In this document: positions 1-10,438 of the stretch, piece by piece
How positions within the stretch are numbered: position 1 is the first letter of the stretch
Layout of the letters: the number at the start of each line of letters is the position of its first letter
Source of the DNA: Paucibacter sp. TC2R-5
GTDB lineage: Bacteria > Pseudomonadota > Gammaproteobacteria > Burkholderiales > Burkholderiaceae_C
Reading direction: 5' to 3'
Assembly (NCBI RefSeq): GCF_025717605.1
Contig: NZ_JAJIRQ010000008.1
Span: forward strand, 124,001-188,000
DNA length: 64,000 bases
Made by a program: the position numbers and the translations under genes
The notes under the pieces: model-generated
Seen by the model: only the letters and a program-made list of their open reading frames with translations
The model's database searches: none
What the model was told of the DNA's origin: nothing

Positions 1-19
1 ATGAGCTGACAGAGCCGCA

Positions 20-283
20 ATGAGCGTTGAGATTTACGTCTACTACAAGGTGCTGGACGCAAATCTTGATGCGGCCCTGCGGGCCTTTGAGCAAGCCTTG
101 CTTGGCCTGAGCGGGCCATGCCCAAGGCTGCTGCGTCGTGAAGGCAGCACGACAGGTGAGCAAACCTGGATGGAAATTCATGCTGGCGCCAACGCTCAAG
201 CTGACGAGCAACGGCTGGCTGTCGCCATGAGCCCTTACCTCAGCGGCATCCGCCATAGCGAGCGTTTCAGCCCCTTGCGCTGA
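20..283 (+). CDS. DUF4936 family protein
   Basis: Small 87-residue soluble protein beginning MSVEIYVYYKV and ending in a short arginine-bearing tail. The opening beta strand with its Tyr-Val-Tyr-Tyr pattern, the central MEIHAG segment and the overall length match the DUF4936 family, which is found mainly in Betaproteobacteria and has no assigned function. There is no signal peptide or membrane segment. The start at 20 is preceded by only 19 bases of window, so any partner gene upstream cannot be seen; a gene ending within the first ten bases is possible. Family assignment is from recognition of the pattern; function is unknown. Confidence 0.7.
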   Translation: MSVEIYVYYKVLDANLDAALRAFEQALLGLSGPCPRLLRREGSTTGEQTWMEIHAGANAQADEQRLAVAMSPYLSGIRHSERFSPLR

Positions 284-320
284 GAGTCAAATGCCCGCCA
301 GGAGCGGGCTCGCTCAACCG

Positions 321-1256
321 TCAAGCCTCAAATGCCTGACGCAGCGCAAGGCCGCAGGCCTCTAGCGCGGTCAAGGCTTCGGGGATGGCCCGGCCCATCT
401 TGATGAAGTCATGCGTCACGCCCCGGAACAGCTCCAACTGAACCTGCCCCCCATTGGCTCTCAGGAGATCGGCATAGGCAATGCCTTCATCAACCAAGGG
501 GTCGCATTCGGCCAGCAACACGCAAGCTGGAGCCAAGTCGCTATGGTCTTCGGCTTCAAGCGGCGCAAAACGCCAGTCACGCTTGTGATGGTGGGAAATG
601 TAATGGTTGAAAAACCAATCAATGGACGCCGCGTCGAGCAAGAAGCCATTGGCAAACAGCTTGTGCGAGGCGGTGTCGGCATGCGCCGTGGTGCCGGGCG
701 TGATCAGCAGCTGCAGGGCGAGCTTGAGACCGATATCGCGCGCGTGCAGCGCGCAGACCGCAGCCAGCGTGCCGCCCGCACTGTCGCCGCCAACAGCAAG
801 GCGTGAGCCGTCCAGCCCCAAGCTCGGAGCCGCTTTGGCCAACCAAGTCATGACCGCCCAGCAATCATCGACGGCCGCCGGGAAGCGGTTCTCGGGCGCC
901 AGCCGGTAATTGAGCGACAAGACCGCCGCTCCGCTGCGCAGAGCCAATTGCCGGCATAGGCTGTCATGGGTATCCAGGCTGCCAATCGTGAAGCCGCCGC
1001 CATGCAAATAAAGCAAGACGGGCAAACATGCGTCGCTGGGGGCATAGAGCCGAGCGGCCAGCGGCCCCTCGGCCCCGGGCACTTGAAAGTTCTCGACCCG
1101 AGCCAGCGGCGCACGGGGCAAATCCAGAATCTCGGCACCCATCAGATAGCCAATTCGCGCCTGCTTCGGGCTAAGGCTATGAAAGGCCGGCCGATTCGCG
1201 CGGTAGATGCGGTTCAAAACGCCGGCCATCTTCGGTGTCAACAAGGTGCTACTCAA
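321..1256 (-). CDS. Alpha/beta hydrolase, HSL-type esterase
   Basis: A 311-residue carboxylic ester hydrolase of the hormone-sensitive-lipase group. The oxyanion-hole motif HGGGF is at residues 85-89 and the nucleophile elbow GDSAGG at 157-162 with Ser159. Likely acid and base are Asp252 (ECDPL) and His282 (THDF), so the triad looks complete. The N-terminal cap (MAGVLNRIYRAN..) is usual for the group. No signal peptide is seen, so it is probably cytoplasmic, acting on short acyl esters; the true substrate cannot be read from sequence. It is divergent from the alcohol dehydrogenase at 1320, with about 60 bases between the two starts. Confidence 0.87.
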   Translation of the reverse strand: MSSTLLTPKMAGVLNRIYRANRPAFHSLSPKQARIGYLMGAEILDLPRAPLARVENFQVPGAEGPLAARLYAPSDACLPVLLYLHGGGFTIGSLDTHDSLCRQLALRSGAAVLSLNYRLAPENRFPAAVDDCWAVMTWLAKAAPSLGLDGSRLAVGGDSAGGTLAAVCALHARDIGLKLALQLLITPGTTAHADTASHKLFANGFLLDAASIDWFFNHYISHHHKRDWRFAPLEAEDHSDLAPACVLLAECDPLVDEGIAYADLLRANGGQVQLELFRGVTHDFIKMGRAIPEALTALEACGLALRQAFEA

Positions 1257-1319
1257 ACAGTACTCCAGGGCTTAGGCTAGGGGCCAATCCGCGATTTTCC
1301 CATCAGCCCAGGACTCCAC

Positions 1320-2474
1320 ATGGCCTTGATTCAATATCTGACCCAGATTCACATCGATTTCGGTGCGGTCGCCATGCTGCCGCAGCTCTGCGAACAGGCC
1401 GGCATCCATCGCCCCTTGGTCATCACCGACATGGGCGTACGCTCGGCAGGCGTGCTGGCACAGGCGCTGGCACCTTGGGGCGCCTATCCACCGCCGGTGT
1501 TTGACCAAACCCCCGCCAATCCGACCGAGGCCGCCGTGCGCTGGGCCGTGCAGCTATGCCATCACGGCTTTTGTGACGGCCTGATTGCGATTGGCGGCGG
1601 CTCCAGCATGGACTTGGCCAAAGGCGTGGCGATCGCCGCCACACACCAAGGCGCCTTGAAAAACTACGCCACCATTGAGGGCGGCAGCCTGCAAATCACA
1701 GCCGCAGTCTTGCCAGTGATCGCAGTTCCCACCACCGCCGGCACCGGCAGCGAGGTTGCGCGCGGGGCGATTTTGATTGTGGACGATGGCCGCAAACTTG
1801 GCTTTCACAACTGGGTCTTGATGCCCAAGGTCGCCCTGTGCGACCCTGAGTTGACGCTGAGCCTGCCGCCGCGCCTGACGGCCGCCACTGGCATGGACGC
1901 GATCGCGCATTGCATGGAGACCTTTATGTCGGACGCCATCAACCCGCCGGCCGACGGTATCGCGCTGGATGGCCTGCGGCGCGGCTGGGCCCATATCGAA
2001 CGGGCCACGCTGGACGGGCAAGACCGGGAGGCGCGTTGGCAAATGATGAGTTGCAGCATGCAGGGCGCGCTGGCCTTTCAAAAAGGCCTGGGCTGCGTGC
2101 ATTCGCTCAGCCACGCGCTGGGCGCGGCCGACCCGCGCCTGCATCACGGCACGCTCAATGCGGTGTTTCTGCCGGCGGTGATTCGCTTCAATGCCGCGGC
2201 ACCCGGCATGCAGCGCGAACAGCGGCTGCAACGGATGGCGCAAGCCATGGGCTTGTCGGGCGATGCTGTCGCTGGTGACGGCGTGGCCCTGGCGCAAGCC
2301 GTCAGTACGATGAACGCCAGGCTGGGCTTGCCGGCAGGCTTGGCCGCGTTGGGCGTTGACCCGCAATTGTTCGACGCGGTGATCAAAGCCGCCCTGCTCG
2401 ATCATTGTCACAAAACCAACCCGCGCGAGGCCAGTGCAGCTGACTATCTGGAGATGCTGCACGCATCTCTTTGA
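1320..2474 (+). CDS. Iron-containing alcohol dehydrogenase
   Basis: A 384-residue group III (iron-dependent) alcohol dehydrogenase. The nucleotide-binding GGGSSMD loop is at residues 92-98, the PTTAGTGSE motif at 137-145, and a His-rich metal-binding stretch (HSLSHALG, then LHHGTLNA) follows in the C-terminal half. The family oxidises alcohols or reduces aldehydes with NAD(P); substrate preference varies widely and is not predictable here. AGGA lies about ten bases before the ATG. It converges on the isocitrate lyase gene, with a shared hairpin terminator at about 2521-2550. Confidence 0.9.
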   Translation: MALIQYLTQIHIDFGAVAMLPQLCEQAGIHRPLVITDMGVRSAGVLAQALAPWGAYPPPVFDQTPANPTEAAVRWAVQLCHHGFCDGLIAIGGGSSMDLAKGVAIAATHQGALKNYATIEGGSLQITAAVLPVIAVPTTAGTGSEVARGAILIVDDGRKLGFHNWVLMPKVALCDPELTLSLPPRLTAATGMDAIAHCMETFMSDAINPPADGIALDGLRRGWAHIERATLDGQDREARWQMMSCSMQGALAFQKGLGCVHSLSHALGAADPRLHHGTLNAVFLPAVIRFNAAAPGMQREQRLQRMAQAMGLSGDAVAGDGVALAQAVSTMNARLGLPAGLAALGVDPQLFDAVIKAALLDHCHKTNPREASAADYLEMLHASL

Positions 2475-2520
2475 CGCGCAGCGCCGCAAGGTCGAAGCGA
2501 TTTTTGGGCTTGAAGAATTG

Positions 2521-2550
2521 AAAAAGGCCCGGCGACTGCCGGGCCTTTTG
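2521..2550. terminator. Bidirectional rho-independent terminator
   Basis: A GC-rich stem (AAAAAGGCCCGGC, loop, GCCGGGCCTTTT) flanked by an A run on one side and a T run on the other lies between two convergent genes, the alcohol dehydrogenase (ends 2474) and isocitrate lyase (ends 2594 on the minus strand). The symmetry lets it act in both directions. Confidence 0.85.
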
Positions 2551-2593
2551 CTACTCAAGTGAGTTCGCTTGCGTTGATCAGCTGATCAGTTGA

Positions 2594-3892
<1,299 letters not shown>

Positions 3893-4215
3893 GAGTAACT
3901 CCTGCTTGGCTAAGGGAAGAAAAAACCGTCTTGCTGGATCTAAATTTAGTCCTCTTCGGCCCGCAGTGGAAGACTTATGTCTTATATAAGACCAAATACT
4001 TAAACCTTATAAAACAACAACTTACGAACAACATTTCTGATTATGAAAAGACTTTCCCCATGATGAGAAAAAATGCGGCAGTGCAACATCACAGCAATTC
4101 ACGATGCGCAAGCGGGATTTCACATCGTGGGAAATAGGCCTGCGCCAAGAACCCGCTCAAGCAGTTGGGGTCGGAGCAGCCTCTGGGCACAGAGTCAGGT
4201 CCAACCCACAAATCC
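3893..4215. other. Intergenic region upstream of aceA
   Basis: About 320 bases between aceA (leftward) and the 3' end of the marC-like gene. No convincing gene is present. The part from about 3945 to 4080 is strikingly AT-rich compared with the rest of the window and probably holds the aceA promoter; the perfect palindrome at 3979-3992 lies within it. The rest (4100-4215) is GC-rich and carries no structure I recognise. Confidence 0.6.
3979..3992. promoter_or_regulatory. 14-base palindrome, candidate aceA operator
   Basis: GTCTTATATAAGAC is a perfect inverted repeat located 87-100 bases upstream of the aceA start in an AT-rich patch. Its size and position suit the site of a dimeric repressor or activator, or an overlap with core promoter elements. 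The binding protein is not identified and no regulator gene is adjacent. Confidence 0.5.
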
Positions 4216-4818
4216 CTATAAACCGCCCACGAAATAGCGCTTCAACCCCGCCAGCACCATCTCAACCGCAATCGCGGTCAGCACCAGGCCCATCAGCTTT
4301 TCAATCGCCGAGATGACCGAATCGCCGAGCAGGCGGCGGATACGGTCGGCCATCAGCAGGGTCAGACCCGACACCCACATCGCCGCCAGCAAGGCTCCGA
4401 TCCAGTCCCAGATACGGTCGGGTTGACGGGAAGAAAGCAGCAGCACCGTCGCCATCGCAGACGGCCCAGCCAGCAGCGGCACGGCCAGCGGAAAGATAAA
4501 AGGCTCTTTGCCCGGCTCCAGGCCATAGGCCGATTCGCCGGCGGCGCCAAAAATCATCTTGATCGCAATGATCAACAAAATCACCCCGCCTGCCACTTCC
4601 AGCGATCGCTCGGACAGGTGCATCACCCGCAAGAACACATCGCCAAAGAACATAAAGGCAAGCAGCGCGATGGAGGCAATACCGACCTCACGGCCGGCCA
4701 CCCGCGCGCGCCGCTCCTTGGGCACGGACTTCATGATGGAGACAAAAATGGGTAGGCTGCCGAGCGGGTCCAAAACCAGCAAAAGCAGAATGAAGGCGGA
4801 GAGAAAGCTATGGTCCAT
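4216..4818 (-). CDS. MarC family membrane protein
   Basis: A 200-residue integral inner-membrane protein with about six hydrophobic segments. The N-terminal LLLLVLDPLGSLPIFV segment (Asp-Pro-Leu-Gly) is characteristic of the MarC/YhgN family. The name comes from proximity to a resistance locus in E. coli; the transported substrate, if any, is unknown. It is divergently arranged from the Lrp-type regulator at 4893, with only 74 bases between, so both promoters must lie there. A GACAAT element sits six bases before the ATG and no ribosome site is visible. Confidence 0.88.
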   Translation of the reverse strand: MDHSFLSAFILLLLVLDPLGSLPIFVSIMKSVPKERRARVAGREVGIASIALLAFMFFGDVFLRVMHLSERSLEVAGGVILLIIAIKMIFGAAGESAYGLEPGKEPFIFPLAVPLLAGPSAMATVLLLSSRQPDRIWDWIGALLAAMWVSGLTLLMADRIRRLLGDSVISAIEKLMGLVLTAIAVEMVLAGLKRYFVGGL

Positions 4819-4892
4819 GGCACGATTGTCGCCGCCACCGAGCCGCTCGGGCAGCTATCCTTCGGCCGAAATCCTTCCGTTGAAGAAAAACA

Positions 4893-5378
4893 ATGATGAC
4901 CGCCATGACCACAGAAAAGCTAGACGCCATCGACCGCAAGATTATTGAAGTGCTGCAGCGCGATGGACGGGCCTCCAATGTGGAATTGGCGGCTCAAATT
5001 CATTTGTCGGCGCCGCAATGCTTTCGGCGGGTCAAGTCACTGGAGGAGCGCGGCGTGCTGCGCGGCTACCGCGCCTTGGTCGCCCCGCAGACGCTGGGTC
5101 TGGGCGTCACGGCTTATGTGAGCCTGAACATCGCCGGCGAGGCCTTTGACCGCGTCCGCGAGGTCGAAACCTTGATCCGGGACTTCCCGGAGATCCTCGA
5201 ATGCCATACGGTCTCGGGCGACTGCGACTATCTGCTCAAGGTGGTAGCGCAAGACCTGAAGTCACTGTCGCAGTTCTTGACCGACAGGCTGATGCAAATC
5301 AAGGGCGTCGATGATGTGCGCTCGATGATTTGCCTCGAGGAAATCAAGCCGCCCTCGCCGCTGCCGGTACGGGACTGA
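4893..5378 (+). CDS. Lrp/AsnC family transcriptional regulator
   Basis: A 161-residue regulator with an N-terminal helix-turn-helix (about residues 8-58; DRKIIEVLQRDGRASNVELA pattern) and a C-terminal AsnC/RAM ligand-binding domain (about 75-150; LECHTVSGDCDYLLKV). The family usually binds amino acids and controls amino-acid metabolism or its own gene. Start choice is uncertain: ATG codons occur at 4893, 4896 and 4905, and no clear ribosome site separates them. The divergent marC-like gene could be its target, but this is only positional. Confidence 0.92.
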   Translation: MMTAMTTEKLDAIDRKIIEVLQRDGRASNVELAAQIHLSAPQCFRRVKSLEERGVLRGYRALVAPQTLGLGVTAYVSLNIAGEAFDRVREVETLIRDFPEILECHTVSGDCDYLLKVVAQDLKSLSQFLTDRLMQIKGVDDVRSMICLEEIKPPSPLPVRD

Positions 5379-5386
5379 ATTCGAGT

Positions 5387-6304
5387 TCAACCCCGCGGGT
5401 GATGTTGGGCGTGAATAGCTTTGAGCCGTTCACGCGCCACATGGGTGTAGATCTGTGTGGTTGACAAATCGGCATGACCCAAGAGCAATTGCACCGCGCG
5501 CAAATCGGCACCGTGGTTGAGCAAATGGGTGGCGAATGCATGCCGCAAGGTGTGGGGCGACAGGGGGCTGGTGATGCCGGCCGCTATGGCGTATTTCTTC
5601 ACCAGGGTCCAGAACATCTGCCGGGTCATGCCGGTGCCGCGCACGGTCACGAAGAGTTCATCGCAGCGCAGCCCTTTGAGCAAATTGGACCTGGCTTCTT
5701 GCAAATAGCGCATCAGCCAGCCATGCGCCTCCTCGCCGAAAGGCACCAAGCGCTCTTTCGAGCCCTTGCCTGTGATGCGCAGTGCCGCCTCCTTGAAGCC
5801 GACATGCACGCTCTTGAGCGTCACCAGCTCGGTCACGCGCAGGCCGCTGGCATACATCAGCTCCAGCATCGCGCGATCACGCAAACCCAGCGCGGTCGTG
5901 GTGTCGGGCGCGGCCAGTAGCAACTCGACTTGCTGTTGGCTCAAAAGCTTAGGAACACGCAGCGCTTGGCGCGCGTTTTGCAAGCGCAACGTCGGGTCGG
6001 CCTGAATTCGCTGTTCGCGCAAGGCCCAGCGGAAATAGCGCTTGAACACACTCAGGCGCCGGTTTGAACTGGTGGCCCGGCTGCCCGCGTGACGAGCGCT
6101 GGCATAGGCCAGCAGGTCCGGCTCCCGGCATTGATCCAAGGCTTTTGCGTCCGGCTGCGCCAACAGCCAGTCGGCCAACAGGCTCAGGTCGCGCCGGTAA
6201 GCCTCCAAGGTATTGGCGGCCAAACCGTCCTCAAGCCACAAGGCCTCAACAAAGCCATTGATCGCTTGTTGGCTGGCGGCAGCCTTGGAAGCTGGCGTCG
6301 TCAC
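5387..6304 (-). CDS. xerD: Tyrosine recombinase XerD
   Basis: A 305-residue site-specific recombinase. The N-terminal SAM-like core-binding domain spans about residues 12-100 and the catalytic domain about 120-300. All active-site residues are visible: Arg156 (SGLRVTEL), Lys180 (GKGSKER), His251 and Arg254 (HTLRH), His277 (LLGHAD) and Tyr286 (TQIYTH). With XerC it would resolve chromosome dimers at dif. It appears to start with GTG at 6304, overlapping the stop of the solute-binding protein gene by four bases, so the two are probably co-transcribed. XerC was considered, but the C-terminal pattern and length fit XerD better. Confidence 0.9.
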   Translation of the reverse strand: MTTPASKAAASQQAINGFVEALWLEDGLAANTLEAYRRDLSLLADWLLAQPDAKALDQCREPDLLAYASARHAGSRATSSNRRLSVFKRYFRWALREQRIQADPTLRLQNARQALRVPKLLSQQQVELLLAAPDTTTALGLRDRAMLELMYASGLRVTELVTLKSVHVGFKEAALRITGKGSKERLVPFGEEAHGWLMRYLQEARSNLLKGLRCDELFVTVRGTGMTRQMFWTLVKKYAIAAGITSPLSPHTLRHAFATHLLNHGADLRAVQLLLGHADLSTTQIYTHVARERLKAIHAQHHPRG

Positions 6305-7278
6305 TCCAGCTTGAGCTTTTGCTGGGCCACCACGGACTTGTAGACCTCAAACTCGGCCTTGATCTGAGCGGCAAATTGCTCGGGGGTGTTGGCCAAAATG
6401 ATGGAGCCGGTGTCCTCGATACGCTTTTTCACGTCGGGCAACTCCACGGTCTTCTTGACCGCAGCATGGACCTTGTCGACCACCTCTTTGGACAGGCCCT
6501 TGGGGCCGTAGATCCCGTAATAAGCCATTCGGTTGACCGGCTCCAGGCCCACTTCCTTGAAGGTCGGCACATTGGGCAGCTGGCTCAGGCGCTGCGGCGC
6601 GGCGACGACGATGGGGATCAAGCGGCCGTCTTTGATGAAGGGCAAGGCCGAGGGCAGATTGTCAAAAATCATCGGAACTTGGCCGGCCACCGTGTCGTTG
6701 AGCGCCGGGCCGGCGCCCCGGTAGGGAATATGGATGACATATACACCGGCCAAACTCTTGTAAAGCTCCATCTGCAAATGCCCGATACCGCCGGTGCCGC
6801 TGCTGGAGAAGCTGTACTTACCGGGGTTGGCCTTCAGCTCGGCCAAAAAGCCTTTGTAATCCCGTGCCGGAAACGAGGGATGCACGGCGATCACATTGGG
6901 CGTGGCCGCCACATTGATGATGGGCGTGAAATCGGTGATGGGGTTGTAGGCGATCTTTGGATTGATGGCCGGGTTGGCGGCCGTCGTCGACACCGTGGCC
7001 ATGCCCAAGGAGTAGCCATCTGGCGCCGCCTTGACAGTCTCACCGGCACCGATCGTGCCGCCACCACCGGCCTTGTTTTCCACCATCACGGTCTGGCCCA
7101 AGGCCAGATGAAGTTTCTCTGCCACCACGCGAGCCACGATGTCGGTCGTTCCTCCTGGCGCAAAAGGAACGACCAAGCGCACCGGCTTGTTCGGATAGGT
7201 CTGCGCCAAGGCTGGCTGCAGGCCGGCCAGGCTCAAAACCAAAAGACTTGTACCCGACACCCAATTGCGACGATTCAT
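6301..7278 (-). CDS. Bug/TctC-type solute-binding protein
   Basis: A 325-residue periplasmic binding protein of the Bug (tripartite tricarboxylate transporter receptor) family, expanded in Burkholderiales. The ATG at 7278 is chosen over 7380 because it gives a proper signal peptide ([19 protein letters not shown].., cleavage after ALA) directly followed by the family start [19 protein letters not shown]. Ligands are usually carboxylates or related small acids; this one is unassigned. No TctA/TctB membrane subunits are nearby, as is usual for orphan Bug proteins. Its stop overlaps the GTG of xerD. Confidence 0.92.
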   Translation of the reverse strand: MNRRNWVSGTSLLVLSLAGLQPALAQTYPNKPVRLVVPFAPGGTTDIVARVVAEKLHLALGQTVMVENKAGGGGTIGAGETVKAAPDGYSLGMATVSTTAANPAINPKIAYNPITDFTPIINVAATPNVIAVHPSFPARDYKGFLAELKANPGKYSFSSSGTGGIGHLQMELYKSLAGVYVIHIPYRGAGPALNDTVAGQVPMIFDNLPSALPFIKDGRLIPIVVAAPQRLSQLPNVPTFKEVGLEPVNRMAYYGIYGPKGLSKEVVDKVHAAVKKTVELPDVKKRIEDTGSIILANTPEQFAAQIKAEFEVYKSVVAQQKLKLE

Positions 7279-7342
7279 GCTTGACTCCGGTTGAGGCTTT
7301 CGCTGCGCTAAGTTTGCGGCACCAAGCATGCCACAAGCTGCG

Positions 7343-8452
7343 TCACCTGTTTGCCGCCAAGGCCCAGTCAATATGTTCACTCACCAGCTCGCCGGCGCCG
7401 GCGCGAGCTTGTAGCAAGGCCGCGCGCATCTCGCCATGCTCCTGGGCACGCAAAGCATTGCCCATCGCCACGGCCAAGTTGCGCTGCCAGCGTTCATACC
7501 CAATGCGGCGGATGGCCGAGCCCTCAGTGCGGCTCAAAAACTCTGCCTCGCTCCAGACCCAGAGCTGCAGCAGCCCGGGTGCTGCCAAGGCCTCGCGCGC
7601 ATCAAAATCGGCCAGCGAAGTTTTTTGGGCGAACTTGTTCCAAGGGCAGATCAATTGACAGTCATCGCAGCCATAGATGCGGTTGCCGATCAAGGGCCTC
7701 AGTTCGAGCGGAATCGGCCCGGCATGCTCGATGGTCAGATATGAAATGCAGCGCCGCGCATCGACCCGGTAAGGTGCCACGATGGCCTGGGTCGGGCACA
7801 CATCGACGCAGGCCGTGCATTGCCCACAGTGGGCCGTAACGGCCTCGCTCAGCGGCAGCGGCAGGTCGACATAAATCTCGCCCAGAAAAAACATAGAGCC
7901 AGCCTCACGGTGCAGGGTCAGCGTGTGTTTGCCGCGCCAACCCAGGCCGGATCGCGAGGCCAGCTCGACCTCCAGCACCGGCGCAGAATCGGTGAACGCG
8001 CGATGGCCAAAAGGGCCGATCAGACCGGCCAGCTGGGTCGCCAACTGTTGCAAGCGGTTGCGCAAGACCTTGTGATAGTCGCGCCCTCGGGCATAGATCG
8101 ACAACTGCGCGCGCTGCGGGTCGGCCAGCCCCGCCCACTCGATGGCCTGCCATTCGGCTGATGTGTCGCGCGGCAAATAGTCCATCCTTGCCGTCAGCAC
8201 CCGCACCGTGCCCGGCACCAGCTCGGCTGGCCTGGCGCGCTTGAGCCCATGCGCCTGCATATAGTGCATCTGGCCGTGAAAGCCGGCCTCCAGCCAAGCC
8301 AGCAAACCGGGCTCGGCCGAGCTCAAATCAATATCGGCCACGCCGATCTGGGAGAATCCCAACTCAAGCGCCCAGCCGCGCAGCTGCTCCAGCAGTTCGG
8401 CCAAGGTCTTTGCATCGATCTCGTCATTCATCTTCTGTGGAGCTTGCGTCAT
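7343..8452 (-). CDS. queG: Epoxyqueuosine reductase
   Basis: A 369-residue cobalamin- and iron-sulfur-dependent reductase catalysing the last step of queuosine synthesis on tRNA. Two 4Fe-4S motifs are intact: Cys209, 212, 215, 219 ([12 protein letters not shown]) and Cys262, 265, 269 with Cys235 ([12 protein letters not shown]). The conserved FTDSAP motif with Asp155 is present. The gene is divergent from tsaE; the ATG at 8452 abuts the proposed tsaE start at 8453, leaving no non-coding space between them. The queG-tsaE-amiC neighbourhood is common in Burkholderiales. Confidence 0.95.
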   Translation of the reverse strand: MTQAPQKMNDEIDAKTLAELLEQLRGWALELGFSQIGVADIDLSSAEPGLLAWLEAGFHGQMHYMQAHGLKRARPAELVPGTVRVLTARMDYLPRDTSAEWQAIEWAGLADPQRAQLSIYARGRDYHKVLRNRLQQLATQLAGLIGPFGHRAFTDSAPVLEVELASRSGLGWRGKHTLTLHREAGSMFFLGEIYVDLPLPLSEAVTAHCGQCTACVDVCPTQAIVAPYRVDARRCISYLTIEHAGPIPLELRPLIGNRIYGCDDCQLICPWNKFAQKTSLADFDAREALAAPGLLQLWVWSEAEFLSRTEGSAIRRIGYERWQRNLAVAMGNALRAQEHGEMRAALLQARAGAGELVSEHIDWALAANR

Positions 8453-8962
8453 TTGCGCATTCTAGAAACTCAGTCATTGCTTTGGCCCAATGAGGCCGCC
8501 TGCGAGGCTTTTGCGCAGTCTTTTGCAAACGCCCTATGCGCCGGCACCGAGTCGATCAACGCCAGCATCGAGCTGCACGGCCAGCTCGGCGCTGGCAAGA
8601 CCAGCCTGGTGCGGCATCTGCTGCGCGCCTTAGGTGTGGAGGGCCGCATCAAAAGCCCCAGCTACGCGGTGATGGAAAGTTATGACGTGAGCAGCACGGC
8701 GCCACGGGTCGGCGAAGTTAGCCACTTTGATTTCTATCGTTTCAACGACCCGCGCGAATGGGAAGACGCCGGCTTTCGCGACATCTTTGCCGCGCCTGGA
8801 CTGAAGCTCAGTGAATGGCCCGAAAAGGCCAGTGGTGTGTTGCCCCCGGCCGATTTGCAGATCTGGCTCGATGTCGGGGCCAACGACAGCCGCAGCGTGC
8901 GCCTCATCGCCGGCAGCGCTTGGGGGCAGCAGATGCTGCAAGCTTTAAGGACAAGCCCATGA
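8453..8962 (+). CDS. tsaE: tRNA threonylcarbamoyladenosine ATPase TsaE
   Basis: A P-loop ATPase of about 169 residues, partner of TsaB/TsaD in making t6A on ANN-decoding tRNAs. The Walker A motif GQLGAGKTS is at about residues 43-51, followed by SPSYAVMESY and HFDFYR, both typical. The reading frame stays open far upstream inside queG, but the family begins shortly before the FA(Q)SFANAL helix; the TTG at 8453 with GGAG ten bases earlier gives the expected length. Another TTG at 8477 is possible. The end overlaps the amiC start in ATGA, so translation is probably coupled. Confidence 0.88.
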   Translation: MRILETQSLLWPNEAACEAFAQSFANALCAGTESINASIELHGQLGAGKTSLVRHLLRALGVEGRIKSPSYAVMESYDVSSTAPRVGEVSHFDFYRFNDPREWEDAGFRDIFAAPGLKLSEWPEKASGVLPPADLQIWLDVGANDSRSVRLIAGSAWGQQMLQALRTSP

Positions 8963-10347
8963 GCGCGCGGCGCACCGCCCTGCGGGCCATGGGCGCGCTG
9001 GCTTTGGCCCTGCGCTTGCCTGCGACAGCGATGGCAGCTGGCAGCTTCAGCAGCATCATCGCCGTGCGTGTCTGGCCCGCCAGCGACTACAGCCGGGTCA
9101 CGCTGGAGTCCGACAAGCCGCTACAGGCCAAACATTTTCTGGTCGAGAACCCCGACCGCCTGGTGATAGATATCGAAGGCCTGGAGCTGAACGCCGGCCT
9201 GCGCGAGCTGCTGGGCAAGGTGCGCGCCGACGACCCGTTTATCGGCGGCGTCAGAGTCGGCCAGAACACCCCAAGGGTCGTGCGACTGGTGCTTGATTTG
9301 AAACAGCCGGTCGCGCCGCAAATTTTCACCCTGGCGCCGGTCGCCTCCTACCAGCACCGGCTGGTGTTCGACCTCTACCCCCAACAAGCCGCCGACCCCT
9401 TGCTGGCCCTGATCCGCGAAAAGGAGCAGGCCGAGCAAGCTGCCGCGCAGTCGGTGCAAGACGCCTTGGGCGAGTTGATAGGCCGCATCGACAAACCCAA
9501 CTCGACAAAGCTGCCGCCCGTGCCGCCGCCCTTGGTCGTGCAAACGCCGGTGCCGCTGCCGCCCTTCCCTGCGGCCTCGGCGGCGAGCGCCAAAACGGAT
9601 GCGCTGCCCGGCTTTAGCCAGGCCAAACTGGACCGCCTGATCGTGATTGCACTGGACCCTGGCCATGGCGGCGAAGACCCCGGCGCCATCGGCCCCACAG
9701 GCTTACGCGAAAAAGATGTGGTGCTGGCAGTGGGCTTGAAGCTGCGCGACCGCCTCAACAGCAACCCGAATATTCGCGTCATGATGACCCGCGACGCCGA
9801 CTTCTTTGTGCCCCTGCATGAGCGGGTCAACAAAGCGCGCCGTGTGCAGGCCGATCTGTTCGTGTCTCTGCATGCCGATGCGTTTTTCACCCCACAGGCG
9901 CGCGGCGCCTCGGTGTTCGTGCTGAGCGACGGCGCTGCCAGCAGCCAAGCCGCTAAATGGATAGCCAACAAAGAAAACGCAGCCGACTTGGTCGGCGGCG
10001 TGAATGTCGGCGCGGTCAAGGATGCCGGTGTGTTGAAGGCCATGTTGGACATGAGCACCACCGCACAGATCAAGGATAGCCTCAAGCTGGGCCACGAGGT
10101 GCTGGGCCAGATCGGCCGAGTCGGCAATCTGCATAAGCGCAAGGTCGAGCAGGCCGGATTTGCCGTGCTGAAGGCACCGGATGTGCCATCCATCCTGGTT
10201 GAAACGGCCTTTATCTCCAACCCTGAAGAAGAAGCCAAGCTGCGCGACCCGGCCTACCAGGGCGAATTGGTCGAGGCCCTGGCCACCGGTATTGCGCGTT
10301 ACTTTGCCAAGAATCCGCCACTGGCACGGCATAGGGCGCTGACCTGA
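8959..10347 (+). CDS. amiC: N-acetylmuramoyl-L-alanine amidase AmiC
   Basis: A 462-residue periplasmic amidase that cleaves septal peptidoglycan at cell separation. The ATG at 8959, overlapping the tsaE stop, gives a twin-arginine-like leader (SARRTALRAMGALALALRL, cleavage after AMA), consistent with Tat export of AmiC-type enzymes. An AMIN domain spans about residues 32-135, then a Pro-rich linker (about 180-210), then a zinc amidase_3 domain with DPGHGGEDPG, LREKDV, SLHADAFF and the catalytic-Glu motif VETAFISN. Activation would need an EnvC/NlpD-type LytM partner, not seen here. Confidence 0.93.
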   Translation: MSARRTALRAMGALALALRLPATAMAAGSFSSIIAVRVWPASDYSRVTLESDKPLQAKHFLVENPDRLVIDIEGLELNAGLRELLGKVRADDPFIGGVRVGQNTPRVVRLVLDLKQPVAPQIFTLAPVASYQHRLVFDLYPQQAADPLLALIREKEQAEQAAAQSVQDALGELIGRIDKPNSTKLPPVPPPLVVQTPVPLPPFPAASAASAKTDALPGFSQAKLDRLIVIALDPGHGGEDPGAIGPTGLREKDVVLAVGLKLRDRLNSNPNIRVMMTRDADFFVPLHERVNKARRVQADLFVSLHADAFFTPQARGASVFVLSDGAASSQAAKWIANKENAADLVGGVNVGAVKDAGVLKAMLDMSTTAQIKDSLKLGHEVLGQIGRVGNLHKRKVEQAGFAVLKAPDVPSILVETAFISNPEEEAKLRDPAYQGELVEALATGIARYFAKNPPLARHRALT

Positions 10348-10370
10348 GCGGGGCAAAGTCGTTTGCCCGC
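10348..10370 (+). terminator. Hairpin after amiC, possible terminator
   Basis: GCGGGGCAAA, a four-base loop and TTTGCCCGC form a stem with one bulged G directly after the amiC stop. There is no strong T tract, so termination may be weak or the hairpin may only protect the mRNA end. Confidence 0.35.
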
Positions 10371-10393
10371 TTCAAATGTGGCCAAGCTGCCTA

Positions 10394-10429
10394 AGTGGGC
10401 CGAGTGGGCCGAGTGGGCCAACTGGGCCA
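10394..10429. repeat. Four tandem copies of a 9-base repeat
   Basis: AGTGGGCCG, AGTGGGCCG, AGTGGGCCA and ACTGGGCCA follow one another exactly, in the short gap between amiC and the convergent DedA-family gene. It looks like a small variable-number repeat; no function is evident. Confidence 0.8.
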
Positions 10430-10438
10430 TTCAGGCAA

